From positions 1 to 64,000 of the IMG/VR virus record IMGVR_UViG_3300033153_007277: a stretch of DNA of 64,000 nucleotides. The stretch is one strand, 5' to 3'. Source of the DNA: a virus. The notes under the pieces were generated by a model. The model ran no database searches, was not told where the DNA came from, and saw only the letters and a list, made by a program, of their open reading frames with translations. This document shows, piece by piece, positions 33,761-44,005 of this stretch. Position 1 is the stretch's first letter; every line of letters starts with the position of its first letter. Position numbers and translations under genes: made by a program.

Positions 33761-36385
33761 TTATTCGCTATATAAATTAGAAATATCACTTCCTGCAGGG
33801 TATGACACACTGCTTTCTTCAACTCTAGATCCAGGTACGTCAGGATCAACTAAGTTTAAATCTTTAGTTGCTTTAGTCAATGAGGATCCTGCTAAGGCAT
33901 TTTCATTTTTATTGTCAATATTATATCTGTAAACAACTTGAGGAGTTGAATAAGACTTTTTCTTAGTAGCTGTTTTAGTGTACACAGATGCGTCTTGAGG
34001 AAGTCCTTTTTCTTTTGCTTCAGCATTTAGTTCATCAGCTATCTCTTGAGCTTCCGCCCTGCTTCCTCTCTCTTCTCCTCCAGCTACGTAAACTGACACT
34101 TTGCCTTTTTCTCCGGCCAACTCTTCTTCAGTTTCGTATGATGATGAGTAATTTTCAGTGTACATGTTAAATGCATCCTCCCTATTTTCTCCAAAATCAT
34201 CCATTCCAAGCTCAACTCTTTCTCCTTCTCTATTTATGCCATAACTATGTTCGGCTGAATTTATCTTTATGCTTAATTTTTGGTCAGGATTAAGGTTAAT
34301 CATTCCTGCCAATTCTGGATGGTCTGATTCAAACTCACTATTTGATGCATAATCTTTTCTGGCATTAACCGCTAATCTAACAGCATCATTGTAGTTGTAA
34401 AGCTTTCTGCCTATCATGTAAGAAGCAGAGCTTGCTGGTACATCAAACTTGTTTTTCTTTTGCTCATTAGTCAATGGAACACTACCCGCTAATCTATTTG
34501 GATTATCAGGGTCTATGACAGCTTCAAATCCCATGTGGCTTGTATAATCACGCCTGACATCGTTTGGTTCTGTTATTCCTTGGTTAAGAAGAGCTGAGCT
34601 TCTTTCTAAATCTAATTTAGATTTCTCGTTAGCTATGGATCTATCGCCATCAACTATATTTGTCAGTAAAGTAGTTTTAGAGTCAGCATACTTCTTTTTC
34701 TGAAACGCCATTTTCTCTCTAAATTGCCCTTGTTTGGTGACGATATTTGTTAATCTTTCGGTGAGTCTATCGGCAAATAAAGACATGGTATAGTCAATAT
34801 ACCCTTGTCTTCTAGAGACTCTTTCCTTTTCATTTAAACCTAAATATATTTTATTTTGATCTAATTCAGTATCAACAATCTCTTCTATTGATTTTAGATC
34901 CATGAACTCTCTTGATATAGTATATATATTGTCGTAATTAGGACTCTTAAGCTTAGTTATAGCTTGATTTATACTGTTGGCAGTTTCTTTGCTGTTCCAA
35001 TCTATATCGGTCCTCATAGGCACCTTATCCAACTTAAGATCTTTGTATTTTTCTAACACATGAGTTGCGCTAGTATATGTTTGAACACCTTGCTCTAATT
35101 CATTGAATTTTCTTTTGTCTTTTTTGAAATCACTCATTGATAACGCACCGGAGTTCCACATCGATTGCAATTTCCTAGCAAATTTAGGTACATGCTTCTT
35201 TTCATCCAACTCATCTTTCATCATCTGCTTAACAAGATTGTCTGTCATTTTTGTTCTAGTTGCAAATGTCTGTAATTCATTAACTTCTTTGAACCACTCT
35301 CTACCGAGAGCACTTGACGGATCAGTAAGCATTGAAAAATCACCGCCTGTAAGGTCCATGTATTTTTCTATAAGATCAGAAGACATATCATCTACCTGAT
35401 GCTGTATAGGAACAGCACCTTTAGCATATGCCATCTCCAAAATCTTTCTTTTATTGGCGGCTTTCTCTTTTCCTGCTTTTTCCAATGCTCTTTTTCTAGC
35501 ATCAATTATTCCTATAGGCATTCTTCCACCTCCTGCAACATATATGTCACTTGTGCCTATTATGCTTCCGCTGTAAGATCCAACTCTGAGAGGTCTGTTT
35601 AAATCTGGATAATATTGCTGCACACCCATCTTTTCTATAGCTGGTTCTCTAGCATTTATTTTAGCACCTTTCAACTGATCCCTATATTCTTTTGCTTTAG
35701 CATATATATCAGGATCTCCTTGGGCATAATCATAAATAGCAGCGTCTGACTCATTTATTATGTCATCGGTTGTTAAAAAACTTTCAGTAACTATTTCTGG
35801 AGAAATATCGGTATCATCTTCAGTTATATAATCAAGGAGTTTTTTTGAATCTTTAACTCCTTCAACCTCCATATTTACAGCTTCATCAAGATTTGACATA
35901 GCATCTATATCTTGATCGTAAGCATTCATGTTTCCAGCTCTATTTCCGTCTATAACATCTGTTACGGCTTTAAGTTCAATTTTCTCATTACCATCTACAG
36001 TAGGGCTTTTGCCATATACATTTGTGCCTATTATATTAGATGGTTGCACGATACCTTCTCCTGACGGCTGAGCAAGAGGGTTTGAATAAGTTTGATGAGT
36101 AATAGTCTCTACGCCAGTAGCATCTGTTACGGCTTTCAATTTAGGTTCTGTAGCTGGTTTTTCACCAAACGCAGGAAGTTCTCCGGTTTTTTTAAATTCC
36201 CTGATTTCTTGTTTGGCAGCTTTTTTAGCACTGATATCTTTTGGCTGGGCTTTCTGTCTTCTTTTAAATTCTTTTTTACCAGCATCAATAATAGAGACAT
36301 CAACACCCGAACGCTTAACGCCTTCCATTTCCATTTCCTCTCGCTCTTTAGCAGACAGGTCTTCGTATTTTCTTTTCTTAGCCAT
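33761..36385 (-). CDS. Large internal virion-type protein, 874 aa
   Basis: A charged, mostly helical protein with no membrane segments. The N-terminus is Lys/Glu-rich (KKRKYEDLSAKEREEMEMEG) and the central region has long helices. The position between the giant protein and the gp14-like protein suggests an ejected internal core protein, as T7 gp14-16 are neighbours. No domain is recognised. It ends 2 bases before the giant gene and would be co-transcribed with it. Confidence 0.6.
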   Translation of the reverse strand: MAKKRKYEDLSAKEREEMEMEGVKRSGVDVSIIDAGKKEFKRRQKAQPKDISAKKAAKQEIREFKKTGELPAFGEKPATEPKLKAVTDATGVETITHQTYSNPLAQPSGEGIVQPSNIIGTNVYGKSPTVDGNEKIELKAVTDVIDGNRAGNMNAYDQDIDAMSNLDEAVNMEVEGVKDSKKLLDYITEDDTDISPEIVTESFLTTDDIINESDAAIYDYAQGDPDIYAKAKEYRDQLKGAKINAREPAIEKMGVQQYYPDLNRPLRVGSYSGSIIGTSDIYVAGGGRMPIGIIDARKRALEKAGKEKAANKRKILEMAYAKGAVPIQHQVDDMSSDLIEKYMDLTGGDFSMLTDPSSALGREWFKEVNELQTFATRTKMTDNLVKQMMKDELDEKKHVPKFARKLQSMWNSGALSMSDFKKDKRKFNELEQGVQTYTSATHVLEKYKDLKLDKVPMRTDIDWNSKETANSINQAITKLKSPNYDNIYTISREFMDLKSIEEIVDTELDQNKIYLGLNEKERVSRRQGYIDYTMSLFADRLTERLTNIVTKQGQFREKMAFQKKKYADSKTTLLTNIVDGDRSIANEKSKLDLERSSALLNQGITEPNDVRRDYTSHMGFEAVIDPDNPNRLAGSVPLTNEQKKNKFDVPASSASYMIGRKLYNYNDAVRLAVNARKDYASNSEFESDHPELAGMINLNPDQKLSIKINSAEHSYGINREGERVELGMDDFGENREDAFNMYTENYSSSYETEEELAGEKGKVSVYVAGGEERGSRAEAQEIADELNAEAKEKGLPQDASVYTKTATKKKSYSTPQVVYRYNIDNKNENALAGSSLTKATKDLNLVDPDVPGSRVEESSVSYPAGSDISNLYSE

Positions 36386-36395
36386 CTATCAAATA

Positions 36396-37061
36396 TTACA
36401 TAGTAGCACCACCGCCACCACTACTAGCAGCACCACCAGTAGCATCACCACCGCCACCACCATCTCCTCCAGAACTTTTACCGCCACCCATACTACCAAG
36501 TATTTGCGCCATTCCGGTATTTTTCTTCTCTTTTCTGTCTTGCTCTTTTTGAGCCTCTCTAGCCTGTATAGTGTTGTATTTAAGCATACCTAACTCAAGC
36601 TTTCTTTGAGATATACGTGTTAATTGTTGTTGAGCTTGTTGGCTGTACTGAAGTGCTTTATCTTGACCTTGTTGACCTAAACCTAGCATAGCTTGATTAA
36701 ACATAGATTGCATCATGTTCAGACCTCTAGTGCCTCCACCTGCTGCTATCGATTTACTCATTCCGGACTGCATCATTGAAGCCAAAGCATCTCTGTTGGC
36801 TTTCATAGCTGTTCCTGTCTGGAAAGCTCTACGCTGTCTTTTAGTATAATTTAAAGCTGCTCGTTCTTCAGGATCTTCTCTTCCTGGTAAGGCTTCATCT
36901 CCTTTCTTTTTTTTGAACATTCTTGTTGCCCATATAGGAAGAGGGTTTAAGTATGCTTTAGCATATTCACCAGCCCCACCACCTTGTTCTTTAGCTAATT
37001 CTGACCTGCCTGTTACATCTCCTATTCCGTGCTGTACTATTGCTGCCCATGGTGCTGCCAT
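36396..37061 (-). CDS. gp14-like internal virion/DNA-transfer protein
   Basis: This is a 221-residue protein. A Gly/Ala N-terminus (MAAPWAAIVQHGIGDVTG) precedes a basic patch (FKKKKGD), a Gln-rich helix (GLGQQGQDKALQYSQQAQQQ, about 128-147) and a Gly/Ser-rich end (about 190-221). Ala/Gln-rich amphipathic internal proteins with Gly-rich ends are typical of podovirus ejection proteins. Not conclusive by sequence alone. Confidence 0.6.
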   Translation of the reverse strand: MAAPWAAIVQHGIGDVTGRSELAKEQGGGAGEYAKAYLNPLPIWATRMFKKKKGDEALPGREDPEERAALNYTKRQRRAFQTGTAMKANRDALASMMQSGMSKSIAAGGGTRGLNMMQSMFNQAMLGLGQQGQDKALQYSQQAQQQLTRISQRKLELGMLKYNTIQAREAQKEQDRKEKKNTGMAQILGSMGGGKSSGGDGGGGGDATGGAASSGGGGATM

Positions 37062-37066
37062 AATTT

Positions 37067-40000
37067 CTATTTTAAAGGTTTGTATTGTATGTCGGTTGTT
37101 ACTACCTTGAAATCTTCGTCTAAATTATGACTTATTTTGAAGATAAGCAAACGACCCTGCATTCTATCTCTACTAACAGTCTGCCTAGGTATGTATTGTT
37201 CGAATCCGTTGTAGTCTTTTAAAGCTAATGGATTAGCTATAGTGTCTAATACGCATTGAGGAGTATTCGCGATAACTTGCTGTAAATTATCAAAAAACTC
37301 AACTTTAGTAGGTTTGTTGTCACTATTTACTCTAATTCTAACAAATTCCTTATCTTTTGGAGAGATAGCAGCGCAAACTTGGGTTACAAAAGATTCTATC
37401 AATGCACCACTTATAATCCTACCTGTATTAAGGATGTATGTTTCCATTTCCCTCATTCCGTATGAGGAGTTGTCGAAAGACAAGAACTTATTGAAATCGT
37501 AGGCATTAGTACCTTCCCATTGTTGTTTTTGATTATTAAACACTAATGTTGGTCTTTCTGAAGGGGGCTGAGCATCTATTTGAGCACTACACCAATATTC
37601 ATTATGTAAAACGTCATAAACTCCAGTAATTGCATCAGAGTAACCTGTATTCAGTTTGTCTAAAAATTCTCTTTTTATATATGAGTAATATCCGATTCTA
37701 CCAACATCAATTATTTGATTAGATGCCATCATATAGACAGATGTTTTATTCATCCATAGTATGATATTAGAATACTCTCCAACAGATCTCCACATCTCAT
37801 CAGATATACCGATCTCCTTGTTTAACCAAAGCTCATTAAGTATCCCTCCTATGTCCGAACCAACGGTAGCTAACTCGTTTGCATTTATCTCATGAATAAT
37901 TCGTTTATCAATTAAAAGAAGGCAAACTCCTGAATCGGTAAAAGCATAAAGATTGTTTCCTTTTTCGGAAATAGCATCAAAAGCTTTTTTGATTTCTCCA
38001 GTATCATCAGATATATCATAGACATCATGAGTGAAAAATGTTTTAATACTTGGAGAATCTTGGACATTTATAGGTCTTTTTTGTGACCAAGCTATTCTTG
38101 TACAAAATTTATTTTGCTCTTCAAACCCAATCTTTGGTACTGATGAAAAAGCGCGTGAGGTGTCTTTTTTCGAATAATCTAAATTTACTTGAGGTAAAAA
38201 CCTATAACCACCATACTTCCAATTCAGATACTCATCTCCATAGTCGGTTTCGTAGGCAGTAAAAATATTGTTATCAATATATACATCAGCAGCTATTCCA
38301 GCGGAAAATTTAGTATCATCCCACTTATAAGGACGCATAACGTAATTCTTTAACGGGAATTGTTGGTTGTGACCATTTATTGTGGTTTCATCGTTAAAAG
38401 AAAAGCTTAGATTTATTTTTGTTTCAGCGGTCCACATCGCTAATAACTGCCTTATAGAAGAATTAAAAACTCCTCCTGGGCTTACATTATATATGAAATC
38501 ATTCTGGGTTTTATTGGCTCCGGTTCCGTTCCTAGCTATAATATGCCTTGGATTTAATTGGAACCTCTTGTAAGGGAACGCTATACTTAATCTAAAGTCA
38601 TTTTGACCATCTCCAGTATCCCAAACACCGTCATTTATATTTTTACCGTCCTTAGCATACTCCTTATCTTTTACAGCCCACACAGATTCATTTATCCATG
38701 TATCTCCTCCAAAAACAGATATAGGTATTCTATTATCATATTTAACAATAATTTCATCTCCTAATAGAGGTATAAACATTGATTGATTATATCCACCAAA
38801 ATAATGATCGAAATGTATAGTAAACACGGGGCATGTAAAATCAACTGCTTCAGAACTTTTATACAATCCGTAAACTGTAAATGATCCAGATGTATCAGTT
38901 ACTATCGCAAATCCGTTATTTTGAATATCATTTAGTATGGTTGTAAGAGGAGCTCCTATTATATTATCTATATTTAACCATCTTTTTTCTACACTACCTG
39001 TCTTTATAAAAATAAACCTATAAAGGGCAGAATAATCATTCTGGACCTCTCCATTTATACTTTGGATAACATCTTCCCATCTTTCATCAACTAACTCATA
39101 CGATTGAGGAATACTTCCATCTGATATACCTATAGTAGATGATACCTTTTGGTAATGTCCCATTGACTCGTATTGTTCTGAATTTTTAGTAGGAACATCA
39201 GCAGATTTTCTAACTATATTTACTACGTATACGGGTTCATGCCAATTCTTAACGTCCGTATCATCGTTGTTTTGAGCTCCAGAAGTGGAGCCATAATGAA
39301 ATAAGCTTTTTGCCAATGTAAACCTGAAATAATTACTTCTACCCGATTGAGATACGTAATCTACAGGAGAGCCATCTAAATCTATTTCTTGATTCCCAAG
39401 ACTTCCATCTGGATATACAGGAGTTCCAGTTGAAGGAAAAGCGTCTGCTCTCCATTTCTGGTAAGCCACATATCTATCAGCTGGACTAAGAGGATCAGGA
39501 ATACCCATCAATGGATTTTCGTTAGGGTTTATTTTATGAACACTGTCTTCTAATATTCTGCAATAAGTTATCATATCAACACCTCTATCCCTTTCTGGAG
39601 TTGCAAAAGATGTGGTACTTAGAAATGAGGCAACTTCCGTAAAGAAACCTAAAGGAGACACAACCTGAATAGCAAATGCTGTTGGGTCAGTCTTTATATC
39701 CTCTATAATCTGCGGGTCTATACCTATGTCAGCGTCTAAATCTGGGAGGTACACAGCTATTTCGTTAGTTCTTTTAGTGGTATTAGCTCCGGCATCACCC
39801 TCTGAGCCAATCATAGAGTAATAAGCAAGGCCCTGAGCTACAACTTTAGATGCTGGGGCTGTCTTAACTATTGAAAAAGCTTCAGCCCAATCAGGTAAAG
39901 TGTCAGCTCCTTTAAAAGCAACACCTCCAGAAAAATAATTTGGTTCAAATCCTTTAGGGTGATAAGGCCCTAAATCGGAATCAGTTATGCCATGTCCTAT

Positions 40001-41710
40001 TGTGTAATTCCAATCTAAATGCGAACAGTCCTGGTCGTCTTGATTTACAGGTGCCCATGGACGATATCCTAGTTTGTTCATTTGGACTGGTGAGCCTAAA
40101 TCGGAATCCACCGGATCACAATCACCAAAATCAGGATCTGTGACATAATCAATATCACCAGTTCCTCTGGATCCATCACTTAATATGTTTGCGAATATAC
40201 AGTTATCAGATTTTTCTACAGCATCAACTAAATCAAACACCTCATGGGTCTGAGAAACACCGCTATTAACTCCAGCAGTTCCTTCAACATCAGCAGCTCT
40301 AACTGTTCCGAAATAAGAAACGCCTTCTGTAAGTGACGAAGTTATATCTCTTCTATTTGGGTATCTAAAGTTTTCTGCTCCTCCAATTGTCTTAACAAAT
40401 GTATTTTGTCCTTTTTCATCCCACAACATTATACCGTATCCATGCTTCTCTCCTCGCATTGTAGATTTGTGATAACATGCCGCATAAGGATCAGAATGTC
40501 CTGCTTTTCCCATTTTTCTAATAGCTGGAAACATAACAGTACTTAGATCTTCATCTATCATTGTGACCGTATTGTCCACATCTCTTGATTCGTACTCAAC
40601 ATTCATTAAGTACAATCTATTATTAAAATACCTAATCGCCTTAGCTCTGGAGATGGCAGACATTACATTTATAAGATCGTTGGTTCCTAAAGTTCCTTCG
40701 AATCCTCCTTTATCTAGAATATTTATTATGCCAAATTGTCCATTTGATATATCTATTCTGCCAGCTATTTGATAGCCTGCTGGAGTTCCTAATGGAGCTC
40801 CTGCAACCCAAGAATCTCTTCTAATTTCTATAGAATCGTAGTTATTTACATTATTGACTCTAAGTTTTATGTGAGCTCCATAAACGGACGTTACTGATAC
40901 ATCTGGATCTTTTGAAATAGACTTTAACCAGGCGTAAGCTCCACAACCAGACGAAACCTTTTTTAATACAGGTATCTGAGGAGTTGGAGCAGACCAAGAC
41001 GTTCTTTCTCCGCCTTCGGATATGTATCTATGTGAATAAGTAACGTAACCTACTGGAAGTCCACCGCCTCCAAACACGTAGTCATGACCTGATGCACTTG
41101 ATGTTAGTTTCACGAATGAAATATGATCTGGAGTTACATTTAGAGACAACGAGTGGTGAGCCGGATCAAATTCAGAGAAATATTTTTGAGTACAAGAACC
41201 AATCTCTCCTCCAACGTTTACGTTGCTGTTTAATAACAAGTCGTTAACATTAAATACCATCGGAACAGTGTTGAAGTCAGTTATATAAACTTCTCCTCCG
41301 ACACAAGATTCGTTTTTAGCTATTTGTAATGGCTTATCAAATACAATAGGGAAATCTGATGAATACAACACTATAAGCCCATCTATTCTAATTAAAGATG
41401 GATCAAGCGAATCGCTATCTGCCCAGAACTCAACTATTCTTCCGTTCATTTCAACAACACCAATGCATTCGTATGTGATAGATAAAGGAAGACTTGTGCC
41501 GCCACTACATCTATTGTCTATATTTTCGTACAATAAGTTTTCTCCTTTTATTTTTTTAGTAGAATCGTTATCACCGTCCATGGGCATAGTTCTCATATTA
41601 TGCCTGTCTAAAACAGCTCCTTCTTGAGAATTGTGCAATTCCTGATTAATATCAGTATTGGCCCCTTTATCGGTGGTCCTTATGTCGCGTGGGTGCTTTT
41701 GTTGATTCAT
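37067..41710 (-). CDS. Tail nozzle/muzzle-like protein, 1547 aa
   Basis: This very large beta-rich protein is immediately downstream of the ring-protein genes, the place of the T7 gp12 nozzle or the crAss-type muzzle. The start (RDIRTTDKGANTDINQELHN, then NMRTMPMDGDNDSTKKIKGE) and repeated short-strand segments with Asp/Gly turns fit a beta-propeller nozzle. A conserved-looking CIGVVEMNGRIVEFW lies near 82-96. It would form the distal tail tube channel to which fibres attach. Family naming is by analogy. Confidence 0.7.
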   Translation of the reverse strand: MNQQKHPRDIRTTDKGANTDINQELHNSQEGAVLDRHNMRTMPMDGDNDSTKKIKGENLLYENIDNRCSGGTSLPLSITYECIGVVEMNGRIVEFWADSDSLDPSLIRIDGLIVLYSSDFPIVFDKPLQIAKNESCVGGEVYITDFNTVPMVFNVNDLLLNSNVNVGGEIGSCTQKYFSEFDPAHHSLSLNVTPDHISFVKLTSSASGHDYVFGGGGLPVGYVTYSHRYISEGGERTSWSAPTPQIPVLKKVSSGCGAYAWLKSISKDPDVSVTSVYGAHIKLRVNNVNNYDSIEIRRDSWVAGAPLGTPAGYQIAGRIDISNGQFGIINILDKGGFEGTLGTNDLINVMSAISRAKAIRYFNNRLYLMNVEYESRDVDNTVTMIDEDLSTVMFPAIRKMGKAGHSDPYAACYHKSTMRGEKHGYGIMLWDEKGQNTFVKTIGGAENFRYPNRRDITSSLTEGVSYFGTVRAADVEGTAGVNSGVSQTHEVFDLVDAVEKSDNCIFANILSDGSRGTGDIDYVTDPDFGDCDPVDSDLGSPVQMNKLGYRPWAPVNQDDQDCSHLDWNYTIGHGITDSDLGPYHPKGFEPNYFSGGVAFKGADTLPDWAEAFSIVKTAPASKVVAQGLAYYSMIGSEGDAGANTTKRTNEIAVYLPDLDADIGIDPQIIEDIKTDPTAFAIQVVSPLGFFTEVASFLSTTSFATPERDRGVDMITYCRILEDSVHKINPNENPLMGIPDPLSPADRYVAYQKWRADAFPSTGTPVYPDGSLGNQEIDLDGSPVDYVSQSGRSNYFRFTLAKSLFHYGSTSGAQNNDDTDVKNWHEPVYVVNIVRKSADVPTKNSEQYESMGHYQKVSSTIGISDGSIPQSYELVDERWEDVIQSINGEVQNDYSALYRFIFIKTGSVEKRWLNIDNIIGAPLTTILNDIQNNGFAIVTDTSGSFTVYGLYKSSEAVDFTCPVFTIHFDHYFGGYNQSMFIPLLGDEIIVKYDNRIPISVFGGDTWINESVWAVKDKEYAKDGKNINDGVWDTGDGQNDFRLSIAFPYKRFQLNPRHIIARNGTGANKTQNDFIYNVSPGGVFNSSIRQLLAMWTAETKINLSFSFNDETTINGHNQQFPLKNYVMRPYKWDDTKFSAGIAADVYIDNNIFTAYETDYGDEYLNWKYGGYRFLPQVNLDYSKKDTSRAFSSVPKIGFEEQNKFCTRIAWSQKRPINVQDSPSIKTFFTHDVYDISDDTGEIKKAFDAISEKGNNLYAFTDSGVCLLLIDKRIIHEINANELATVGSDIGGILNELWLNKEIGISDEMWRSVGEYSNIILWMNKTSVYMMASNQIIDVGRIGYYSYIKREFLDKLNTGYSDAITGVYDVLHNEYWCSAQIDAQPPSERPTLVFNNQKQQWEGTNAYDFNKFLSFDNSSYGMREMETYILNTGRIISGALIESFVTQVCAAISPKDKEFVRIRVNSDNKPTKVEFFDNLQQVIANTPQCVLDTIANPLALKDYNGFEQYIPRQTVSRDRMQGRLLIFKISHNLDEDFKVVTTDIQYKPLK

Positions 41711-42489
41711 TATTTATGGAACATTGAACTTAAATACTCATTTAAACTTTCTTTTTCGAACGTATTCATATTAGCTACTCTTATTCTAGCTTTTCTCATG
41801 CTTCCTCCGTTTCCATTTGTTCCTGTTGAGTCATTAACAGAATCAGCCCATAAGCCTCTGTACTTTCTAGGCTCCCTAGCTTTCATAGCTCTATAAAACT
41901 TAACTAAAACAAAATCAACAACAGCAGCTTCGAAAAATCTAGGAACCAATGGCAAATCGCCTATCTCTCCTCCAATTCCGTTCGCTATGATTCTAACATG
42001 ACTGTATGCTCTACAATCGGTGCTAAACATTAAAGTGCCATTCATTACATTAGCGTAAAACTTGGTTCCGCTATAAAAGTTTGAACTTGCATAATTAGAA
42101 GCTGTAGGAAGAAAAGGATCTGAATAATCAGTACCTCCGCTGTCTTTTATCTTAGCTGTATATCCATCTCCACCACCTTTATTGTTAAAAGTTCTTTTCC
42201 ACCAAACAACTTGGCTAGTATTCGCTCCACAACACTCAGCGTTATACATGTATATCTCACGTATATTAAAAATACCTTCAGGCATTTCAAGAGAAAGGGT
42301 TTCTTTATTAAATTCTAAATCAAGAGTAACTTCATCAAAGAAAGTTTCGAAAGCTAATTCTTGTAAAGCTTTCTGTATTCTAGATACATACCATCCTTTG
42401 GAGAAGCCTCTTCTTAGTTTCTCATCATCAACAGTACTTAAAATATCTGCCAACAAGTGATCTACGGATACAAAGTCGTTTATATTCAT
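41710..42489 (-). CDS. Ring/tail-tube adaptor protein
   Basis: A 259-residue protein starting MNINDFVSVDHLLADILSTV and containing VSRIQKALQELAFETFFDEV, a helix pair common in gp11-like ring proteins of crAss-like and related podoviruses. A beta-rich middle and a final basic helix follow. It overlaps the nozzle gene by one base and its upstream neighbour by one base. It connects portal and nozzle in the tail. Confidence 0.65.
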   Translation of the reverse strand: MNINDFVSVDHLLADILSTVDDEKLRRGFSKGWYVSRIQKALQELAFETFFDEVTLDLEFNKETLSLEMPEGIFNIREIYMYNAECCGANTSQVVWWKRTFNNKGGGDGYTAKIKDSGGTDYSDPFLPTASNYASSNFYSGTKFYANVMNGTLMFSTDCRAYSHVRIIANGIGGEIGDLPLVPRFFEAAVVDFVLVKFYRAMKAREPRKYRGLWADSVNDSTGTNGNGGSMRKARIRVANMNTFEKESLNEYLSSMFHK

Positions 42490-43220
42490 TATTCATTATT
42501 TTGTTGGTCGTTATATTCTGGTGCTGGTGGAGCAATAGGTGCTTGTGGGGCATTAGGTAAAGACTCATCAGAACCTTGATTAATCCTTTCTTCAGGCATA
42601 AGTGTAACCCATCTACCTAGCTCCAGTACAGTTTTCATAAGCTCTTCAACTCTTTCGTCAGGAATTGGAACTTGTTCATCTAAGCTGCAGATATCTGTAG
42701 GGCTTAATGATGTTTTAAGGCCAAGTTCCACATCTTGAAGGATTATACATTCAGTTCCTAAAAAGTAAAGTCTATCAACATTCACGTTATCAACTCTATC
42801 TCCAACTCTATAGAAGTAAGGATTCTTAGGAGTTGGTTTTTCATACTTGTCCATATATAATCTATGCGACTTTGATATGGTTGTTGGCTGAAAAGGAGTA
42901 TGCGCGAAATTAGGTCCAGAACAACAGCATCCAGTATCGTAATTATACGTGATAAATTCAACACCGCCTTCGTTAGGCAAATCCATTATAGATTTTGGAA
43001 GGTCAACATATTGTCTACTTTTTTCGTCCACTGAAACAGGAACCGAACTAAAAGTTGATACAAATAATCCTGAACCAGTTTTTTGCTCCTGGTCAACACG
43101 TATTCTATTAGCTACAACCTGTATCCAGTAAACAACTTGAGCCAACCTAACGTCAGCGTCATCAAATGCTTTTTTAAGAGATTTCTGTATGTCGTGTGCA
43201 ACGTATCTGTAAGTAGCCAT
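42489..43220 (-). CDS. Ring/stabilisation protein
   Basis: A 243-residue protein. MATYRYVAHDIQKSLKKAFD with DADVRLAQVVYWIQVVANRI at the N-terminus is an adaptor-type helical start. A central beta domain contains a CCCSG cluster (about 97-101). The tail is Pro/Gln-rich. It is coupled to both neighbours by single-base overlaps, so it is made in step with them. Likely part of the head-tail connector. Confidence 0.65.
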   Translation of the reverse strand: MATYRYVAHDIQKSLKKAFDDADVRLAQVVYWIQVVANRIRVDQEQKTGSGLFVSTFSSVPVSVDEKSRQYVDLPKSIMDLPNEGGVEFITYNYDTGCCCSGPNFAHTPFQPTTISKSHRLYMDKYEKPTPKNPYFYRVGDRVDNVNVDRLYFLGTECIILQDVELGLKTSLSPTDICSLDEQVPIPDERVEELMKTVLELGRWVTLMPEERINQGSDESLPNAPQAPIAPPAPEYNDQQNNE

Positions 43221-43990
43221 TATGTTATAGCGTTAATTAATGCATTAATATCCTGAGCTGTTACCGTATAAAGGTTAGTCTGATCTCCTTGCTTGTATGC
43301 GATATATTGAAGTGCCTTATCAAATATCATTTGAAAAGTTGTTTCGGGAAAGTCAATATCATCAGCAAGAATAGCAATAACAGTTGGTTGCTTTACATAC
43401 TCAACAGTAATCAACCCTTGATTAACAATGGGCCTAACTTCTATTTCTTTGGAAATATCGTTTGCAGGATTTACAGGATCGTAGTTTTTTGGCGGCAAAT
43501 AAGCGTAATCCAATAAATCGGTACAAGTTGGAGATATTCCAATATACCCAGCTTCAAAAGGATTCCTCTTATTGTCTATCCATTCCTCACTAGTAAGTCT
43601 CTTACAACTAAATTCAGAAGAAACATGATATAAATCAGGTCTATGTATAGAGTTTTTCGTTGTAACTGGAGGTGTTCCTGCAGCAACTGTAGTTGACTTT
43701 GTTTCGGGAAGGGGATAAACTGCCAAGATGGTCCATACGGGATCGGGAAACACATCTAGAGATATTCTTGAGTCCTCGGACGTTTGAAATACTTTTACGA
43801 TGGAAATGTCTCGAAAAACCTCCTCGGCAGATTTATTTTTTCCTAATGCCATGTTGACTACATTCGTCAACCATTTTATCGAGGCGTTAATAGCTGGGAT
43901 TATATCCCTGTCATCATCGTAATAATCAGAACCTTCCGCATCTAAAGCGAATAACATTTGGTCCCTTACATCTTGCGTCGATATTGGCAT
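43220..43990 (-). CDS. Head-tail adaptor protein
   Basis: A 256-residue protein. N-terminal helices (TQDVRDQMLFALDAEGSDYY, then IIPAINASIKWLTNVVNMAL) resemble head-completion or adaptor proteins that bind below the portal. A beta-rich centre follows, and C-terminal helices (FPETTFQMIFDKALQYIAYK). First of three consecutive connector genes. Confidence 0.62.
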   Translation of the reverse strand: MPISTQDVRDQMLFALDAEGSDYYDDDRDIIPAINASIKWLTNVVNMALGKNKSAEEVFRDISIVKVFQTSEDSRISLDVFPDPVWTILAVYPLPETKSTTVAAGTPPVTTKNSIHRPDLYHVSSEFSCKRLTSEEWIDNKRNPFEAGYIGISPTCTDLLDYAYLPPKNYDPVNPANDISKEIEVRPIVNQGLITVEYVKQPTVIAILADDIDFPETTFQMIFDKALQYIAYKQGDQTNLYTVTAQDINALINAIT

Positions 43991-44005
43991 TATTTATTTT
44001 TTTAT

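Noticed and set aside
25626-37061. Several plus-strand frames opposite the giant virion genes
   Set aside because: They are short frames opposite long coding sequences with no recognisable domain and no start context.
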